Numbered from the stretch's first letter, positions 19,295-29,126 are shown. The stretch: DNA of 64,000 nt from a marine bacterium B5-7 (GCA_021604525.1 BQJD01000006.1:62001-126000); one strand, 5' to 3'. Notes: a model not told the origin generated them from the sequence alone. Numbers and translations are program-made.

Positions 19295-20053
19295 TCAATG
19301 GGCTTTGGTTTCATCCAGTGCAAGCTCAAAGGCCGCATCGGCATGGGCTATGGTGGTATTGATGAAGGTGATTCCATCGACAATAAAACTGGCATCGTCG
19401 CGGTGTTCGGGAAATGCCAACGGTAACTCCGTACAGGCAAGGCATACCGCCAGCGATTCCTGCGATGCATTGGCAGACCTCGCGGCGTCAAGTATCCACT
19501 GTCGGGCAACATCGACTTCGCCGTGGTACAAAGATCCGTCAATCAATTCGGCCAACTCGTCGATTGCCGTGTCATCGATTGGATCGGCCACATTGATTCC
19601 ATGTGCTGACAATGCATCATGGTACATGGGACTCCTTATCGTTACCGGTGTGCCAAGTATCATGGCCCGACCCATGCCAAGCTGAATGATGGTATCGGCT
19701 GTCGTATCGAGAATACTCAACACATGAAAATCGAGATTGCGCGTGATTGAATTAAAACGCGAGTGGGGTGTATTGCTGGCAATCAGTCCAAAGTCGGCAC
19801 CGGCTAAACGGAGTCGCTGGAAGGCCTCGTTAAAAACTGCATCGAAGGAACGCCAGGAATCATCATCACCCTGAATACCGCGTAGTTGGCGTGTCTCGGC
19901 GATGTTTACCGATTCGATGACCATAGGTGGTGTCGGACTTGGCTCGCTACCTCCCTGTTTGCGATGACGGTCATTGCAGCGGCTGCATAAATAGCGGTAA
20001 TAGTCGATTGTCGACGGCCAGGCCAGACCGCCGATAATGCCAATTTTTTTCAT
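19295..20053 (-). CDS. Aspartate/glutamate racemase family protein
   Basis: 252 residues with the family start KKIGIIGGLAWPSTIDYYR. Racemases of this family use two cysteines. The second is present at Cys207 (LACTELPLA), but the first position is Ser93 (IASNTPH) instead of Cys. E. coli YgeA, as I recall, has Thr here and is stereo-selective, so this enzyme may also be one-sided or act on another amino acid. The start is the ATG at 20053. It precedes the methyltransferase-like gene on the same strand. Convergent or divergent neighbours give no pathway clue. Confidence 0.85.
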   Translation of the reverse strand: MKKIGIIGGLAWPSTIDYYRYLCSRCNDRHRKQGGSEPSPTPPMVIESVNIAETRQLRGIQGDDDSWRSFDAVFNEAFQRLRLAGADFGLIASNTPHSRFNSITRNLDFHVLSILDTTADTIIQLGMGRAMILGTPVTIRSPMYHDALSAHGINVADPIDDTAIDELAELIDGSLYHGEVDVARQWILDAARSANASQESLAVCLACTELPLAFPEHRDDASFIVDGITFINTTIAHADAAFELALDETKAH

Positions 20054-20180
20054 CGGAAATAATTAAGTGTGCCGGTCTGCTCGCAGCGACAATTGATCAT
20101 GCCGTAGTTGACTGCCAGCGAAACTAAAGTGCGAGATAAAAAGTATCGACTATGGGCCGATAAAAAGAATTATTCGCTAT

Positions 20181-20609
20181 TCAGCCACTGATATATTGTT
20201 GCAGTTGGTCTATGAGGACTTTTTGCTCATCGATAGTAATCTTCACAAGATCGCCGATGGACAATACGCCAACAACCTTTTCCTCCTCGACAACCGGCAG
20301 GTGACGGGCACGCTTGTCGCTCATCAGCTTCATGCATTCTTCGACCGAATGGCCGGGGGATGCGCATAACACCCGGGCGGTCATGATGTCTCGCACCGGT
20401 GTATTGTGCGATGCTTTTCCCTCGAGAATAACCTTGCGAGCATAGTCGCGCTCTGAAATGATACCGACCAACTGCTCGCCCTCCATGACCAACAACGCGC
20501 CGACTCCCTTCTCGGCCATCATTTTCACCGCATCCAAAACTGAATCGCCCGGCTCGACAGCCCAGACTTGTGACCCTTTGTTTTTTAATATCTGGCTAAC
20601 CATTGTCAT
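20181..20609 (-). CDS. CBS-domain protein (tandem CBS pair)
   Basis: 142 residues made only of two CBS motifs: VWAVEPGDSVLDAVKMMAEKG with LVGIISERDYARKV, then CASPGHSVEECMKLM with HLPVVEEEKVVGVLSIGDLVK. Such pairs bind adenine nucleotides and act as regulatory modules; the partner is unknown. AAGGAG precedes two close ATGs (20615 and 20609); 20609 has the better spacing of about 9 bases. The frame is open back to 20690, but that extension is Cys/Ser-rich and looks non-coding. Confidence 0.88.
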   Translation of the reverse strand: MTMVSQILKNKGSQVWAVEPGDSVLDAVKMMAEKGVGALLVMEGEQLVGIISERDYARKVILEGKASHNTPVRDIMTARVLCASPGHSVEECMKLMSDKRARHLPVVEEEKVVGVLSIGDLVKITIDEQKVLIDQLQQYISG

Positions 20610-20912
20610 ATGCATTGACTCCTTCGCATTGCTTGAACAAGATGATCGCTGATGACAAGCATAGCACTGAAAACAGGAAAATGTCCTCATCCGGGTGGTA
20701 GGCGCGATGTTACTGGATCTTGTCTCAATCCAACGAATTCCGATTTTCGACTACAGGCGATTGATGCCCTGTTTCATGTCGTGGTGGCGACCGGTTACAC
20801 TCAAACTCGTTTGATCTTTAATCACGATGCCTTTTATACATCGTGACTGGAATTTTTAGCTGATCGAAATCACGAAAATTACAGCCAGCGTACATATGAG
20901 TTCAATTCGATC

Positions 20913-21860
20913 GTGGCCATAATCAATGTCGTTGCCAATGTAATTGTACCGGTGTTCGGAGTTCTCGGTGTCGGCTACGCTGTTGCCTGGCGGGAGTGGT
21001 TCAACGTCGATGCGACACGCGGGCTGGCTTTTTACACCATGCGTGTGGCGATACCGGCGATGCTGTTTCGCGCCATGTCGATTACCGATCTGCCAGCGTA
21101 TTTTCCATATCGCTTTGTTGCATGCTACTTCCTCGCAGCCGGTTTCATGTTCCTGTTGGGAACGTTGTTGTCCAGAAGACTGTTCTATTTGCCTCCAGCC
21201 GAGCGAGCGTTATTCGCATTTGGGTGCAGCTACTCCAACCTGGTACTGGTTGGTATTCCGCTGGTGCTGACTGCCTGGGGGGACGACGCGGTTCTACCAT
21301 TGTTCACAATCGTTGCATTTAATACCGTGATCCTTTTCACGCCGTTGACGATGATGCTCGAAGCAGATCGCCATCATCGCCTGCCACTAATCAAGCAGAT
21401 TGGCGCGGCGTTGCTCGGACTGATACGCAACCAGTACATCACCAGTATTCTGGCCGGCCTCGCGGTTAATCTGCTGGGGCTTCCCTGGCCTGTCGCGCTT
21501 GAATCGATACTTAAGATGATTGCAGCTTCCGCTACACCGTGTGCGCTGTTTTGCATGGGCGCGACGTTGGCGCGTCAGCGTATCGCCGGCGAGATCAGGG
21601 CCGCTTCCCTGATTTCATTGGTCAAGCTGATTCTCTTCCCCGCGAGCGTCTGGTTGCTTGGACATTACCTGCTCGGGATTGATAACGACTGGTTGGTGGT
21701 GGCCGTTACGATCGCCGCCATGCCGACGGGCATTAACATCTACCTGTTCGCCGAGCAGTACCAGAAAGGAATTGCCCTGGCTACGACGACAACCGTATTG
21801 AGTACGTTGTTCGCGGTGGCAACAGTGACTGTTGCACTCACGCTTTTAGGTGCCGGTTAG
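20913..21860 (+). CDS. AEC-family (auxin efflux carrier-like) transporter
   Basis: 315 residues with about ten hydrophobic helices and the usual break in the middle. The start VVANVIVPVFGVLGVGYAVAWR and the C-terminal half with SATPCALFCMGATLARQRI and IAAMPTGINIYLFAEQYQ are characteristic of the family, which exports carboxylates such as malonate or malate. GTG 20913 is the likely start, since no ATG precedes the first helix. It stands alone between the CBS gene and the amidohydrolase gene. The substrate is unknown. Confidence 0.88.
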   Translation: MAIINVVANVIVPVFGVLGVGYAVAWREWFNVDATRGLAFYTMRVAIPAMLFRAMSITDLPAYFPYRFVACYFLAAGFMFLLGTLLSRRLFYLPPAERALFAFGCSYSNLVLVGIPLVLTAWGDDAVLPLFTIVAFNTVILFTPLTMMLEADRHHRLPLIKQIGAALLGLIRNQYITSILAGLAVNLLGLPWPVALESILKMIAASATPCALFCMGATLARQRIAGEIRAASLISLVKLILFPASVWLLGHYLLGIDNDWLVVAVTIAAMPTGINIYLFAEQYQKGIALATTTTVLSTLFAVATVTVALTLLGAG

Positions 21861-21909
21861 TGTGCGATTGTTTCGTCGGTAAATGGTGTGGCAGTTATTG
21901 CAGGATGTT

Positions 21910-22878
21910 TCATATCGGACTGTTCGACTTCAATGGTTCAGCCAGGGTGCCGACATGTACGCCGATGCATTCGGCCAGTGCGTCGAGATCGTAGCCGCCT
22001 TCGAGTAACGATATGATCCGGCCTTCGGCACTGGCATCGGCAAGGGCCATCATTTCAAGAGTCATCCATCGATAGAAGTCGGTGCCGAGGTTGATATCCC
22101 CGAGAGGATCGTTGGCATGGGCATCGAAACCCGCTGAGATTAATATGGCATTTGCTTTAAAAGCGCGGGCTGCCGGTAAAATCAAGCGCTCGAATGCTTC
22201 GCGATACTCCCTCTCGCCGTCGCCGGCTGACATGGGGCAATTCAATGTGGCACCTTTTCCGGCACCGGTGCCGCTTTCCGACCAGGCACCGGTGCCGGGA
22301 TACCAGGGATATTGGTGTGTACTGATGTAGAAAACCGAAGGATCGGATTCAAAGGCGTGCTGGGTTCCGTTACCATGGTGAACGTCCCAATCGAGGATCA
22401 GAATTTTATCGAGGCCATGGTGACGTTGCAGGTAGCGGGCAACGATAGCCACATTGTTAAACAGGCAGAATCCCATGGCACTGTTATTCTCGGCGTGGTG
22501 TCCGGGCGGGCGAATCATGGCAAAGCCGTTATCCGAGCGTCCGCCTATTACGGCATCTGCCAGAGACAGGGCGCCACCAGCGGCCAACAGAGCGATATCA
22601 AATGACGATGAACTTACCGCTACATCAGGCGTATCGATATAACGCTGGCCTTCACGACATGCCTGGCGGGCACGTTCGACGTAGCTGTGATCATGTATCG
22701 TCTCGATCCAGGTTTGATCGCAAGGGGCAGCTTCAACATGATGCAGTTGGTCAAACCATGAAGCTGTCTTGAGATGTTCAGCCACGTGGGACAACCGGGC
22801 CGGGCGCTCCGGATGGCCGGCGCCGGTATCATGATCAAGGTAACGGGGGTCGTAGAGGATTGCAGTTGTCATCGGCAC
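21910..22878 (-). CDS. Histone-deacetylase-superfamily amidohydrolase
   Basis: 322 residues covering a full arginase/deacetylase fold. Zinc and catalytic residues are visible in RPPGHHAENNSAMGFCLFNN, DWDVHHGNGTQ and ISAGFDAHANDPLG, and the C-terminal LLEGGYDLDAL carries the transition-state Gly-Tyr. GAGHPERPARL at the N-terminus is standard. Bacterial members deacetylate polyamines or small amides, or hydrolyse acetoin-pathway substrates. It is convergent with the AEC transporter gene; no partner gene shows which substrate applies. Confidence 0.9.
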   Translation of the reverse strand: MPMTTAILYDPRYLDHDTGAGHPERPARLSHVAEHLKTASWFDQLHHVEAAPCDQTWIETIHDHSYVERARQACREGQRYIDTPDVAVSSSSFDIALLAAGGALSLADAVIGGRSDNGFAMIRPPGHHAENNSAMGFCLFNNVAIVARYLQRHHGLDKILILDWDVHHGNGTQHAFESDPSVFYISTHQYPWYPGTGAWSESGTGAGKGATLNCPMSAGDGEREYREAFERLILPAARAFKANAILISAGFDAHANDPLGDINLGTDFYRWMTLEMMALADASAEGRIISLLEGGYDLDALAECIGVHVGTLAEPLKSNSPI

Positions 22879-23011
22879 ATTATAGCCCGCTAGTGATGCC
22901 GGTTTTGCAGGTTTGTGGACTTAAGGTCCGGCACATTGCCTTACAGACTATTGACACCGTTTCGCTTGTCAACGGCCTGGCAGTCGACTTGGTCATGGTC
23001 AACATCAAGAT

Positions 23012-24494
23012 ATGGCATTGGATACTGTACCGCTTACGGTAGTGATTGCTCTAACCGATCATCGTGGTCGGGCAGAACGCGCCATCAAGGCGTGGAATGA
23101 GCAACTTATCCACGCCAAAAAATCACGCTATTACTCCTGCACGACGGTTCCATGGACAACCTCGAGGCACAGTTGTCGTCCCACCTGAAAGACCATGATC
23201 AAATCGTTTGTTTGCCTGGACTAACAGAAATAGCGCTCTACGATCAGGGTGTAAGACGGGCAACTACCCATTGGGTCTTTATCAGCGAACCGCACGTAGA
23301 GGTTGCCTCTGATGCGATTGAAGAGATGATGTGTTATCTCGAAGAAAGCGGGCTTGACGGTGCAGCGTGTTACAGCATCGGCAGTGTAGACAACAACTTC
23401 GTTGCCCGTCTCGAAGACAGCGTATTTGCTGATGATTTGAACATCAAGGGTCAACCCGATCATTGGAATAAAATCGTATTGAAGGGGTGCTGCATACACA
23501 AATCTGCATTCCTTGACGCAGGTGGATTCATTCCACGGTACGGGCACTTTAGCGAACCATCGCTCGGGGCAAGGCTGCATGATTGTGGCTACCGGATTGG
23601 ACTGTGCGACCACTCACGAAGTTTTCATTATGGTTGCCGTCGTTTATGCAACCTGGTACAACAGCAGATCGAATATGGTTATTGCGAAATGCTTTGCTGT
23701 ACGCTGCTGGATGAGGAATTTGAAGCGCGATACTTCGCCTTAATGGACGCGGTGAGACGCACTTCCAGTGTGCCATTTCGTTGGGTGTTGTTATTGATGA
23801 AACGTTCGATCAGGCGATCGCCCGGAACCCTTCGAGTACTGGCCATGCAGTCAGGTCCCTGGCGTCGATCAGGATATTACTTTGGTCATGTGAAATTCGC
23901 GCTCTACTACCTGGTAATACATCTATTAAGGATCCGCCCGATAATTGCGCGAAAGTATCTTCCAGAATGTGGCATACCGCAAATCACTGGGGTCGCGACC
24001 GGTTTCTTTTTGGTTACTTTCGTCAAATTTCAGATCAAGGCTTTGGCGACGCAGGCCAGGGGATGGTTACCGCAAGTCAGCTTGGCTCCCACAACAGTAT
24101 TGGGTTTTATAATCTCGAGAGAAATGATTCTGGCTCGTTTCGCTGGACTTGTGGCGGCGCCCTGGTCCTGTTGCCGTTAGCGGCAGGCAAGTTAAGGATT
24201 GAGACCTGTTTCGCTTCGCTTCGATCATATGGATCAAGCGAAAGAGTCGTTTTGATGATTGGCGACAGACGAATCGAACACCATATGGTCGATGGCAATA
24301 GGCTGGAATTCGATGTGAATATTAAGGCATGCAAAGTAATGACACCCTTGTTCATACTTGCTTCGACAATCCGGCCAGTCGATGACAAGATCATCGGAAG
24401 TCGAGACAAACGTGAGCTTGGTGTAGCATTAACTGCAATACATTGGCAGCTTCTGTCTGCTGACAGCGACAGTATATTGCCAAGTCAATCTTAA
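23012..24494 (+). pseudogene. Glycosyltransferase family 2-like gene broken by two frameshifts
   Basis: ATG 23012 opens a GT2 start (LTVVIALTDHRGRAERAIKAWNEQ), which then runs out of frame at an A6 run (23117-23122). One more A would continue directly into TLLLLHDGSMDNLEAQL and the open frame that ends at 24180. That frame holds VFISEPHVEV, GCCIHKSAFLDAGGF and GARLHDCGYRIG, typical of GT-A domains. A second shift somewhere in 23940-24110 leads to a beta-rich C-terminal segment (GFYNLERNDSGSFRWT) ending at 24494. Both shifts equal loss of one base. The ancestral protein would be about 490 residues. Either a decayed gene or homopolymer sequencing errors; it heads a surface-glycan-like group. 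Confidence 0.7.
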
Positions 24495-24599
24495 GATTCG
24501 AATCAATACCCTTTATTAGCCAGATTGCAGAAAATTGATGAACCGGAACTTTATATCCGGGGCGAATGCCATCGGCTGATGAAGTACAATTGCCGCGCA

Positions 24600-25307
24600 A
24601 TGATCACCATCAATCAACAACAGTACAGTGCATTTGTCTCGTCAGCGCGGGTCATACAGCAGAGCCGGGAATTTGGCGCGAATGTCTGGCTGACAGCGGA
24701 TGACAGGATAATCAAGGCATTTCATCGTCAGCGCGGCTTTATTGCCAATCGTCTGTGGTCGTATGCACGTCGTTTTACGAGTCATGCGTCCCGCCTGGAA
24801 CGACGTGGTATTCGCAGCGTCAAGGTCGAAGAAATGTATCGTTGTCCTGAAGTCGGTTCGGAGCTGGTCATATATAAAAGGCTTCCCGGAAAAAGCCTTC
24901 GAGAGCTTGAACCTAATTCGAATGAAGAGTCACAAGCCTTTGATGCGCTACCCGGGTATCTGGCGAAGCTGCACTGCCATGGTATTCACTTTCGAGGTAT
25001 ACATCTCGGCAATATCCTGTATGACGGTGAAACGGGATTCGCATTGATCGATGTGGGTTTTATGCGGTTTTATCCATGGCCGCTCGGCATCATCGAACGA
25101 GCTACTGCGTTTCGGAAAATTCTCGCCTATCCTGAAGATCGCGAGCGAATTGTTCGCGTTGGTTTGCAGCCGTTTATGCAAGGTTATGTCGACGCCGCCG
25201 GGTTGAGTGTGCATCGTGCGCGTCGATTCATGGAGCGCTGTGAGTCAAACACGTTGCCCGCTAATTCTCAAAACCACAATAATGACTCTGAAAAAAGATA
25301 CGGATGA
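24600..25307 (+). CDS. InaA/WaaP-type lipopolysaccharide kinase family protein
   Basis: 235 residues from ATG 24600, which matches the usual family N-terminus; a TTG at 24525 would add 25 residues. The protein-kinase-like fold shows the ATP-binding Lys in RIIKAFHRQRG, the Glu region in LVIYKRLPGKSLRELE, the catalytic loop GIHFRGIHLGNILYD and the metal site ALIDVGFMRFYPWPL. Members phosphorylate heptose or Kdo in LPS cores, or have unknown substrates. It overlaps or abuts the following methyltransferase gene by one base and lies downstream of the broken glycosyltransferase, consistent with cell-surface glycan assembly. Confidence 0.8.
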   Translation: MITINQQQYSAFVSSARVIQQSREFGANVWLTADDRIIKAFHRQRGFIANRLWSYARRFTSHASRLERRGIRSVKVEEMYRCPEVGSELVIYKRLPGKSLRELEPNSNEESQAFDALPGYLAKLHCHGIHFRGIHLGNILYDGETGFALIDVGFMRFYPWPLGIIERATAFRKILAYPEDRERIVRVGLQPFMQGYVDAAGLSVHRARRFMERCESNTLPANSQNHNNDSEKRYG

Positions 25308-25308
25308 T

Positions 25309-26028
25309 ATGACACATCAAGACGATTCCTATATTGGTACCCGTGAACGATTCAATAATGAAACGGTCGCACGTGAATACGTTCTCAAGAAAAATACACT
25401 GAATTCATCGAAGAACCGTCGCGAGATGGCGCGCATAATCGAGGGACTTGAAGGTCTGGCAGCGGGTAGCCGGGTTCTCGATCTTCCCTGTGGTTCAGGT
25501 CGTCTTGAACCGATGTTGCTCGAGAAAGGTTATCGGGTCGTAGCCGCCGATTATTCACAGCCGATGATCGAGGTGGCCACTGTTTATCTTGACGACATCA
25601 CGATCAAACCCGGCATTGAAAGTTCTTCACATGGCGATCCTCATTCACCGGCACCTGCCGAGATCGTATTTGAACAGCAGGACGTATTGAACACCACGTT
25701 CGAGGACAACGCATTTGATGCCATTATATGCAATCGACTGCTGCATCATTATCCTGAAGCAGCGACACGTCGCGCAGTGCTTGCCGAACTACGCCGTATT
25801 TGTCGCGACCGACTAATCGTGTCCTACTACGATAATTACGCCTTGAGTGCCTTGAAGTTTCATTTGATGAATCGACTGAAAGGCATTACACCCAACGACC
25901 GGATTCCAATTGCCGGACAGGTATTTCAGGCTGACTATCAAGCCAGTGGATTTACCTGCATCAAGACATTACCGGTTCGTTATGGCATATCGCCGCAGAC
26001 CTATCTGGTTTTACGGCCGGTGAACTGA
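25309..26028 (+). CDS. Class I SAM-dependent methyltransferase
   Basis: 239 residues from ATG 25309, one base after the kinase stop; ATG 25282 inside the kinase gene is an alternative. Motif I is VLDLPCGSGRLEPML, followed by VVAADYSQPMIEVA. The post-I region FDAIICNRLLHHYP is typical of small-molecule or lipid methyltransferases. There is no membrane segment. Pairing with an InaA-type kinase is common in LPS-related clusters, so a sugar or lipid acceptor is likely, but this is inference. The next gene starts 2 bases after its stop. Confidence 0.85.
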   Translation: MTHQDDSYIGTRERFNNETVAREYVLKKNTLNSSKNRREMARIIEGLEGLAAGSRVLDLPCGSGRLEPMLLEKGYRVVAADYSQPMIEVATVYLDDITIKPGIESSSHGDPHSPAPAEIVFEQQDVLNTTFEDNAFDAIICNRLLHHYPEAATRRAVLAELRRICRDRLIVSYYDNYALSALKFHLMNRLKGITPNDRIPIAGQVFQADYQASGFTCIKTLPVRYGISPQTYLVLRPVN

Positions 26029-26030
26029 GT

Positions 26031-26966
26031 ATGGCTGAAAAAACATTACCGTATCTTTCCAACGAGTGTCTCGAATCCCTGGGTATTACCACAAGCGACG
26101 TTATTGAAATGATGGAAAAGCTGATTCTGGGTGCAGCCGCAGGTACCGTCTGGAATGCACCCAAGGCCGTGTTGATGCCCGGGGATAATCGCTACCTGAT
26201 GGCAACGTTATCAGCCGCGGAGGATCCGCCATATATGGCAGTCAAATCTCTTGCCTTGAATCCGTCCAACCCGTCGCGTGGCATACCACAGATCAATTCA
26301 GTGGTTGCACTACATGATGCCGACACCGGCGTGCCACTGGCGATCATTGAAGGCAACTGGGTCACGGCGGTGCGTACTGCAGGATTAAGCGCCGTCGCTG
26401 CGCGTCACCTGGCAAACAAGGAATCATCTGTTGCAGCATTCATTGGCTGCGGTCATCAAGCCGATAGTCATCTCGATGCTTTTCGTCAGATGTTTCCACT
26501 AACCGAAGTACGCGCCATGGGTCGTGGCAAAGCGAACCGCGATCGGTTCCTTGAAATTGCCAGAGGACATAACCTGAAAACGGTCGCCTGCGATGATGCG
26601 CAAACAGTGGTCAAAGGCGCTGATATCATTGTTACCTCGGTTACGCTTAACTATGAAACCGAAGCGTTTATAGACGCCCGCTGGCTGAAGAAAGGCGCGT
26701 TTACAGCGATTACCGATCTCGCTATTCCGTGGATCGATGACAGCATGTCGGCTTTCGATCGAATCGTCATTGACGACCTCGAACAGGAGCGCGCCATGGC
26801 TAAACCGATGGTTGCAAAGGACTTGATTGAAGGCGATATAACGGGTCTTGTCAGCGGTACGCTAACTCCCCGACAACATCGCGACGACAAGATCGCATTC
26901 GTGTTTCGGGGATTGGCGCTGGGTGATCTCGCCCTCGCCGCACTTGCCTGGGAGCGTTATCAGTAA
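26031..26966 (+). CDS. Ornithine cyclodeaminase / mu-crystallin family protein
   Basis: 311 residues. The family layout is clear: substrate domain with MAVKSLALNPSNPSRGIPQ and LHDADTGVPLAIIEGNWVTA, the conserved RTAGLSAVAARHLA, and an NAD domain with AAFIGCGHQADSHLDAF and IIVTSVT. Relatives include ornithine cyclodeaminase, alanine dehydrogenase, and the enzymes making diaminopropionate or opine-like amino acids. It begins 2 bases after the methyltransferase stop and is surely in the same transcript. This raises the possibility that it supplies an amino-acid decoration for the glycan, which is speculative. Confidence 0.88.
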   Translation: MAEKTLPYLSNECLESLGITTSDVIEMMEKLILGAAAGTVWNAPKAVLMPGDNRYLMATLSAAEDPPYMAVKSLALNPSNPSRGIPQINSVVALHDADTGVPLAIIEGNWVTAVRTAGLSAVAARHLANKESSVAAFIGCGHQADSHLDAFRQMFPLTEVRAMGRGKANRDRFLEIARGHNLKTVACDDAQTVVKGADIIVTSVTLNYETEAFIDARWLKKGAFTAITDLAIPWIDDSMSAFDRIVIDDLEQERAMAKPMVAKDLIEGDITGLVSGTLTPRQHRDDKIAFVFRGLALGDLALAALAWERYQ

Positions 26967-27009
26967 GCAACCTGACTGTAATCCGATCGGCTGGTAATAA
27001 GTCGCATAC

Positions 27010-27936
27010 TTATCGATCTGTTAAATCATCGGTCCTGGACACAACTGCCACGGCGACCGGTGATAACCGTTGCTGCAAGAGAATTCCACTGACAATCAGT
27101 GCCAGGCCAACCCAGGTGGCGCCGATGATTTCCTCGCCGACGATGACGGCAATCACCACCAGTGAAGCGAACGGCGTCAGATAGATCAGGTTGCCGACCT
27201 CTGCGGTACTGTGCGAGTAGCGCAACGCCTTCAACCAGAAGATGAAGGCAAGACCCATCTCCACCAGGCCGATATAAACGCTGCCGAACAGTCCCTTGGG
27301 GTTGGGGATTTCAAATTGACCGGTCAGGCCGCAGTACAACGCAACATAGAATAGACCGAAGCAAAAGTTCACCAGCAAGCGATTGACCGGGTCGCGTTCA
27401 TCACGGCTGCTGTACAACCAGTACAACGCCCACACGATAGTGCTAGCGAGTGCCAGGGCAACCCCGAGTGGATCGGTTAACCGGAACGACAGAGGATTAC
27501 CGTGGGTGGCAATAACAACAACGCCGGTGAAGCTGACTGCCAATGCCAGGTAAGCACTGGCACGAATGGGTTGGCGAAACAGGATCGCCGACAATACCAC
27601 CAACACAACCGGCCAGGTGAAATTCAGCGGCTGTGCTTCCTGTGCCGGTAGCAGGTCATAAGCAGCAAACAAAATGACGTAATATAAAAAAGGATTGAGA
27701 CTGCCAAGAACTGCAGAGCGCACCACATCTTTTGTGTTCCACTCGCGCAGATTTTTGACTGCACCGCTACCGATTGAGACCACACCAAGAAATAGTGTGG
27801 CGGTCAACGCGCTGTAGAATACCAGCGCAGCGCTATTAAGGTGTGCAAGACTCAACTTGAAGGCGGCTGCGACCGTACTCCAGCACAGTACCGCCAGCAG
27901 CGCGAACAGGTAGGCTTTTCTTTGGTCCTTAACCAT
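27010..27936 (-). CDS. DMT-superfamily (EamA) transporter
   Basis: 308 residues from ATG 27936, preceded by AAGGA; the frame is open to 28143, but that 69-residue extension is basic and unlike the family. Ten membrane helices form two EamA repeats, the first beginning AYLFALLAVLCWSTVAAAFK and the second near GVALALASTIVWALYWLYS. Such proteins export amino acids, metabolites or small drugs. It lies 92 bases downstream of the radical SAM gene on the same strand. The substrate is unknown. Confidence 0.9.
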   Translation of the reverse strand: MVKDQRKAYLFALLAVLCWSTVAAAFKLSLAHLNSAALVFYSALTATLFLGVVSIGSGAVKNLREWNTKDVVRSAVLGSLNPFLYYVILFAAYDLLPAQEAQPLNFTWPVVLVVLSAILFRQPIRASAYLALAVSFTGVVVIATHGNPLSFRLTDPLGVALALASTIVWALYWLYSSRDERDPVNRLLVNFCFGLFYVALYCGLTGQFEIPNPKGLFGSVYIGLVEMGLAFIFWLKALRYSHSTAEVGNLIYLTPFASLVVIAVIVGEEIIGATWVGLALIVSGILLQQRLSPVAVAVVSRTDDLTDR

Positions 27937-28028
27937 TACCCGATCCTTCAATACCTGACTGCTTGCCGATGCATGAGAAAATCGATTGTAGCAGTCCCGT
28001 ATTGCTCGGCGGGCGAGCTTGAACGGAA

Positions 28029-29126
28029 TCAGTTCAAATGAAGTGGTATTCGTTGTCGGCCGAACTTTCCGGGCCTGGCCTCGAAGCGTCCCGGAGTGAT
28101 GCTGCCGCAATTCACGCAACGCGCATCGACATCCAGATTCCATTCGCCGAGCTTATACCAGTCGCGCTCGATCAGGCGGCTGTTACAGTTTGCGCACCAG
28201 GTGCTGCCGCCATCACTATCATGGACGTTGCCGGTATAGGCGTAGCGTATACCATTGTCCATGGCGATTCGGCGTGCGCGGGTCAGAGTGGATGTGGGTG
28301 TAGACGGAATATCGCGCATCTTGAAGTCCGGATGAAATGCGCTAAAGTGCATCGGTACATCTTCGCCGAGTTCGCGTGCAACCCAGTGACACATGGCGTC
28401 TATTTCATCCGAACTATCGTTTTGTCCCGGTATCAGTAACGTGGTGAGCTCGAGCCAGGTATCCGTCTGGTGATGCACATACATCAAGGTATCAAGCACA
28501 TCGTTGAGCTGTGCTCCGCAGATATTCCGATAGAAACGATTGGTGAAGCCCTTCAAGTCGATATTGGCAGCGTCCATCCTGGCAAAAAACTCCTTCCGTG
28601 GTGCATCGCAAATATATCCGGCTGTCACTGCAACCGAATAAATTCCCGACTCGTGGGCAGCGTCGGCAACGTCCATTGCATACTCATGGAAAATGACCGG
28701 GTCGTTGTAAGTGAAGGCGATGCTTCGGCAATGATGTGTCCGCGCCGCATCGGCCAGGATGTCGGGCGTCGCTGCAGCGCCGAGGGTATCAATCTCGCGG
28801 GATTTACTGATGTCCCAGTTCTGGCAGAATTTGCAGGCGAGATTGCAGCCGGCAGTGCCGAAGGACAGCACCGGTGTACCCGGCAAAAAGTGGTTGAGCG
28901 GCTTTTTCTCGATCGGGTCGATGCAAAACCCGCTTGATCGACCCCACGTGGTCAGAACGATGGCATTGTCTTGCCGTTGCCGCACAAAACACAGGCCGCG
29001 TTGGCCTTCACGAAGACGGCAAAAACGGGGACACTGGTCACACTGCACCCGGCCGTCTTCGAGCGTGTGCCAGTGCCGGGTCGCGACATTGCCGGTAGTG
29101 TCAGGGTCGGTCATCCTGGTGTTCAT
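28029..29126 (-). CDS. amrS: AmmeMemoRadiSam system radical SAM enzyme
   Basis: 365 residues. An N-terminal zinc-finger-like region (CDQCPRFCRLREGQRGLCFVR) precedes the radical SAM cluster motif CNLACKFC in SFGTAGCNLACKFCQNWD. The domain resembles pyruvate-formate-lyase activases. A C-terminal Cys-rich end (CANCNSRLIE and CVNCGS) is typical of AmrS. The reaction is unknown; AmrS always co-occurs with the Memo and AMMECR1 proteins. Those two are encoded as one fused gene starting 166 bases away on the opposite strand, so the pair shares a divergent control region. Confidence 0.93.
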   Translation of the reverse strand: MNTRMTDPDTTGNVATRHWHTLEDGRVQCDQCPRFCRLREGQRGLCFVRQRQDNAIVLTTWGRSSGFCIDPIEKKPLNHFLPGTPVLSFGTAGCNLACKFCQNWDISKSREIDTLGAAATPDILADAARTHHCRSIAFTYNDPVIFHEYAMDVADAAHESGIYSVAVTAGYICDAPRKEFFARMDAANIDLKGFTNRFYRNICGAQLNDVLDTLMYVHHQTDTWLELTTLLIPGQNDSSDEIDAMCHWVARELGEDVPMHFSAFHPDFKMRDIPSTPTSTLTRARRIAMDNGIRYAYTGNVHDSDGGSTWCANCNSRLIERDWYKLGEWNLDVDARCVNCGSITPGRFEARPGKFGRQRIPLHLN

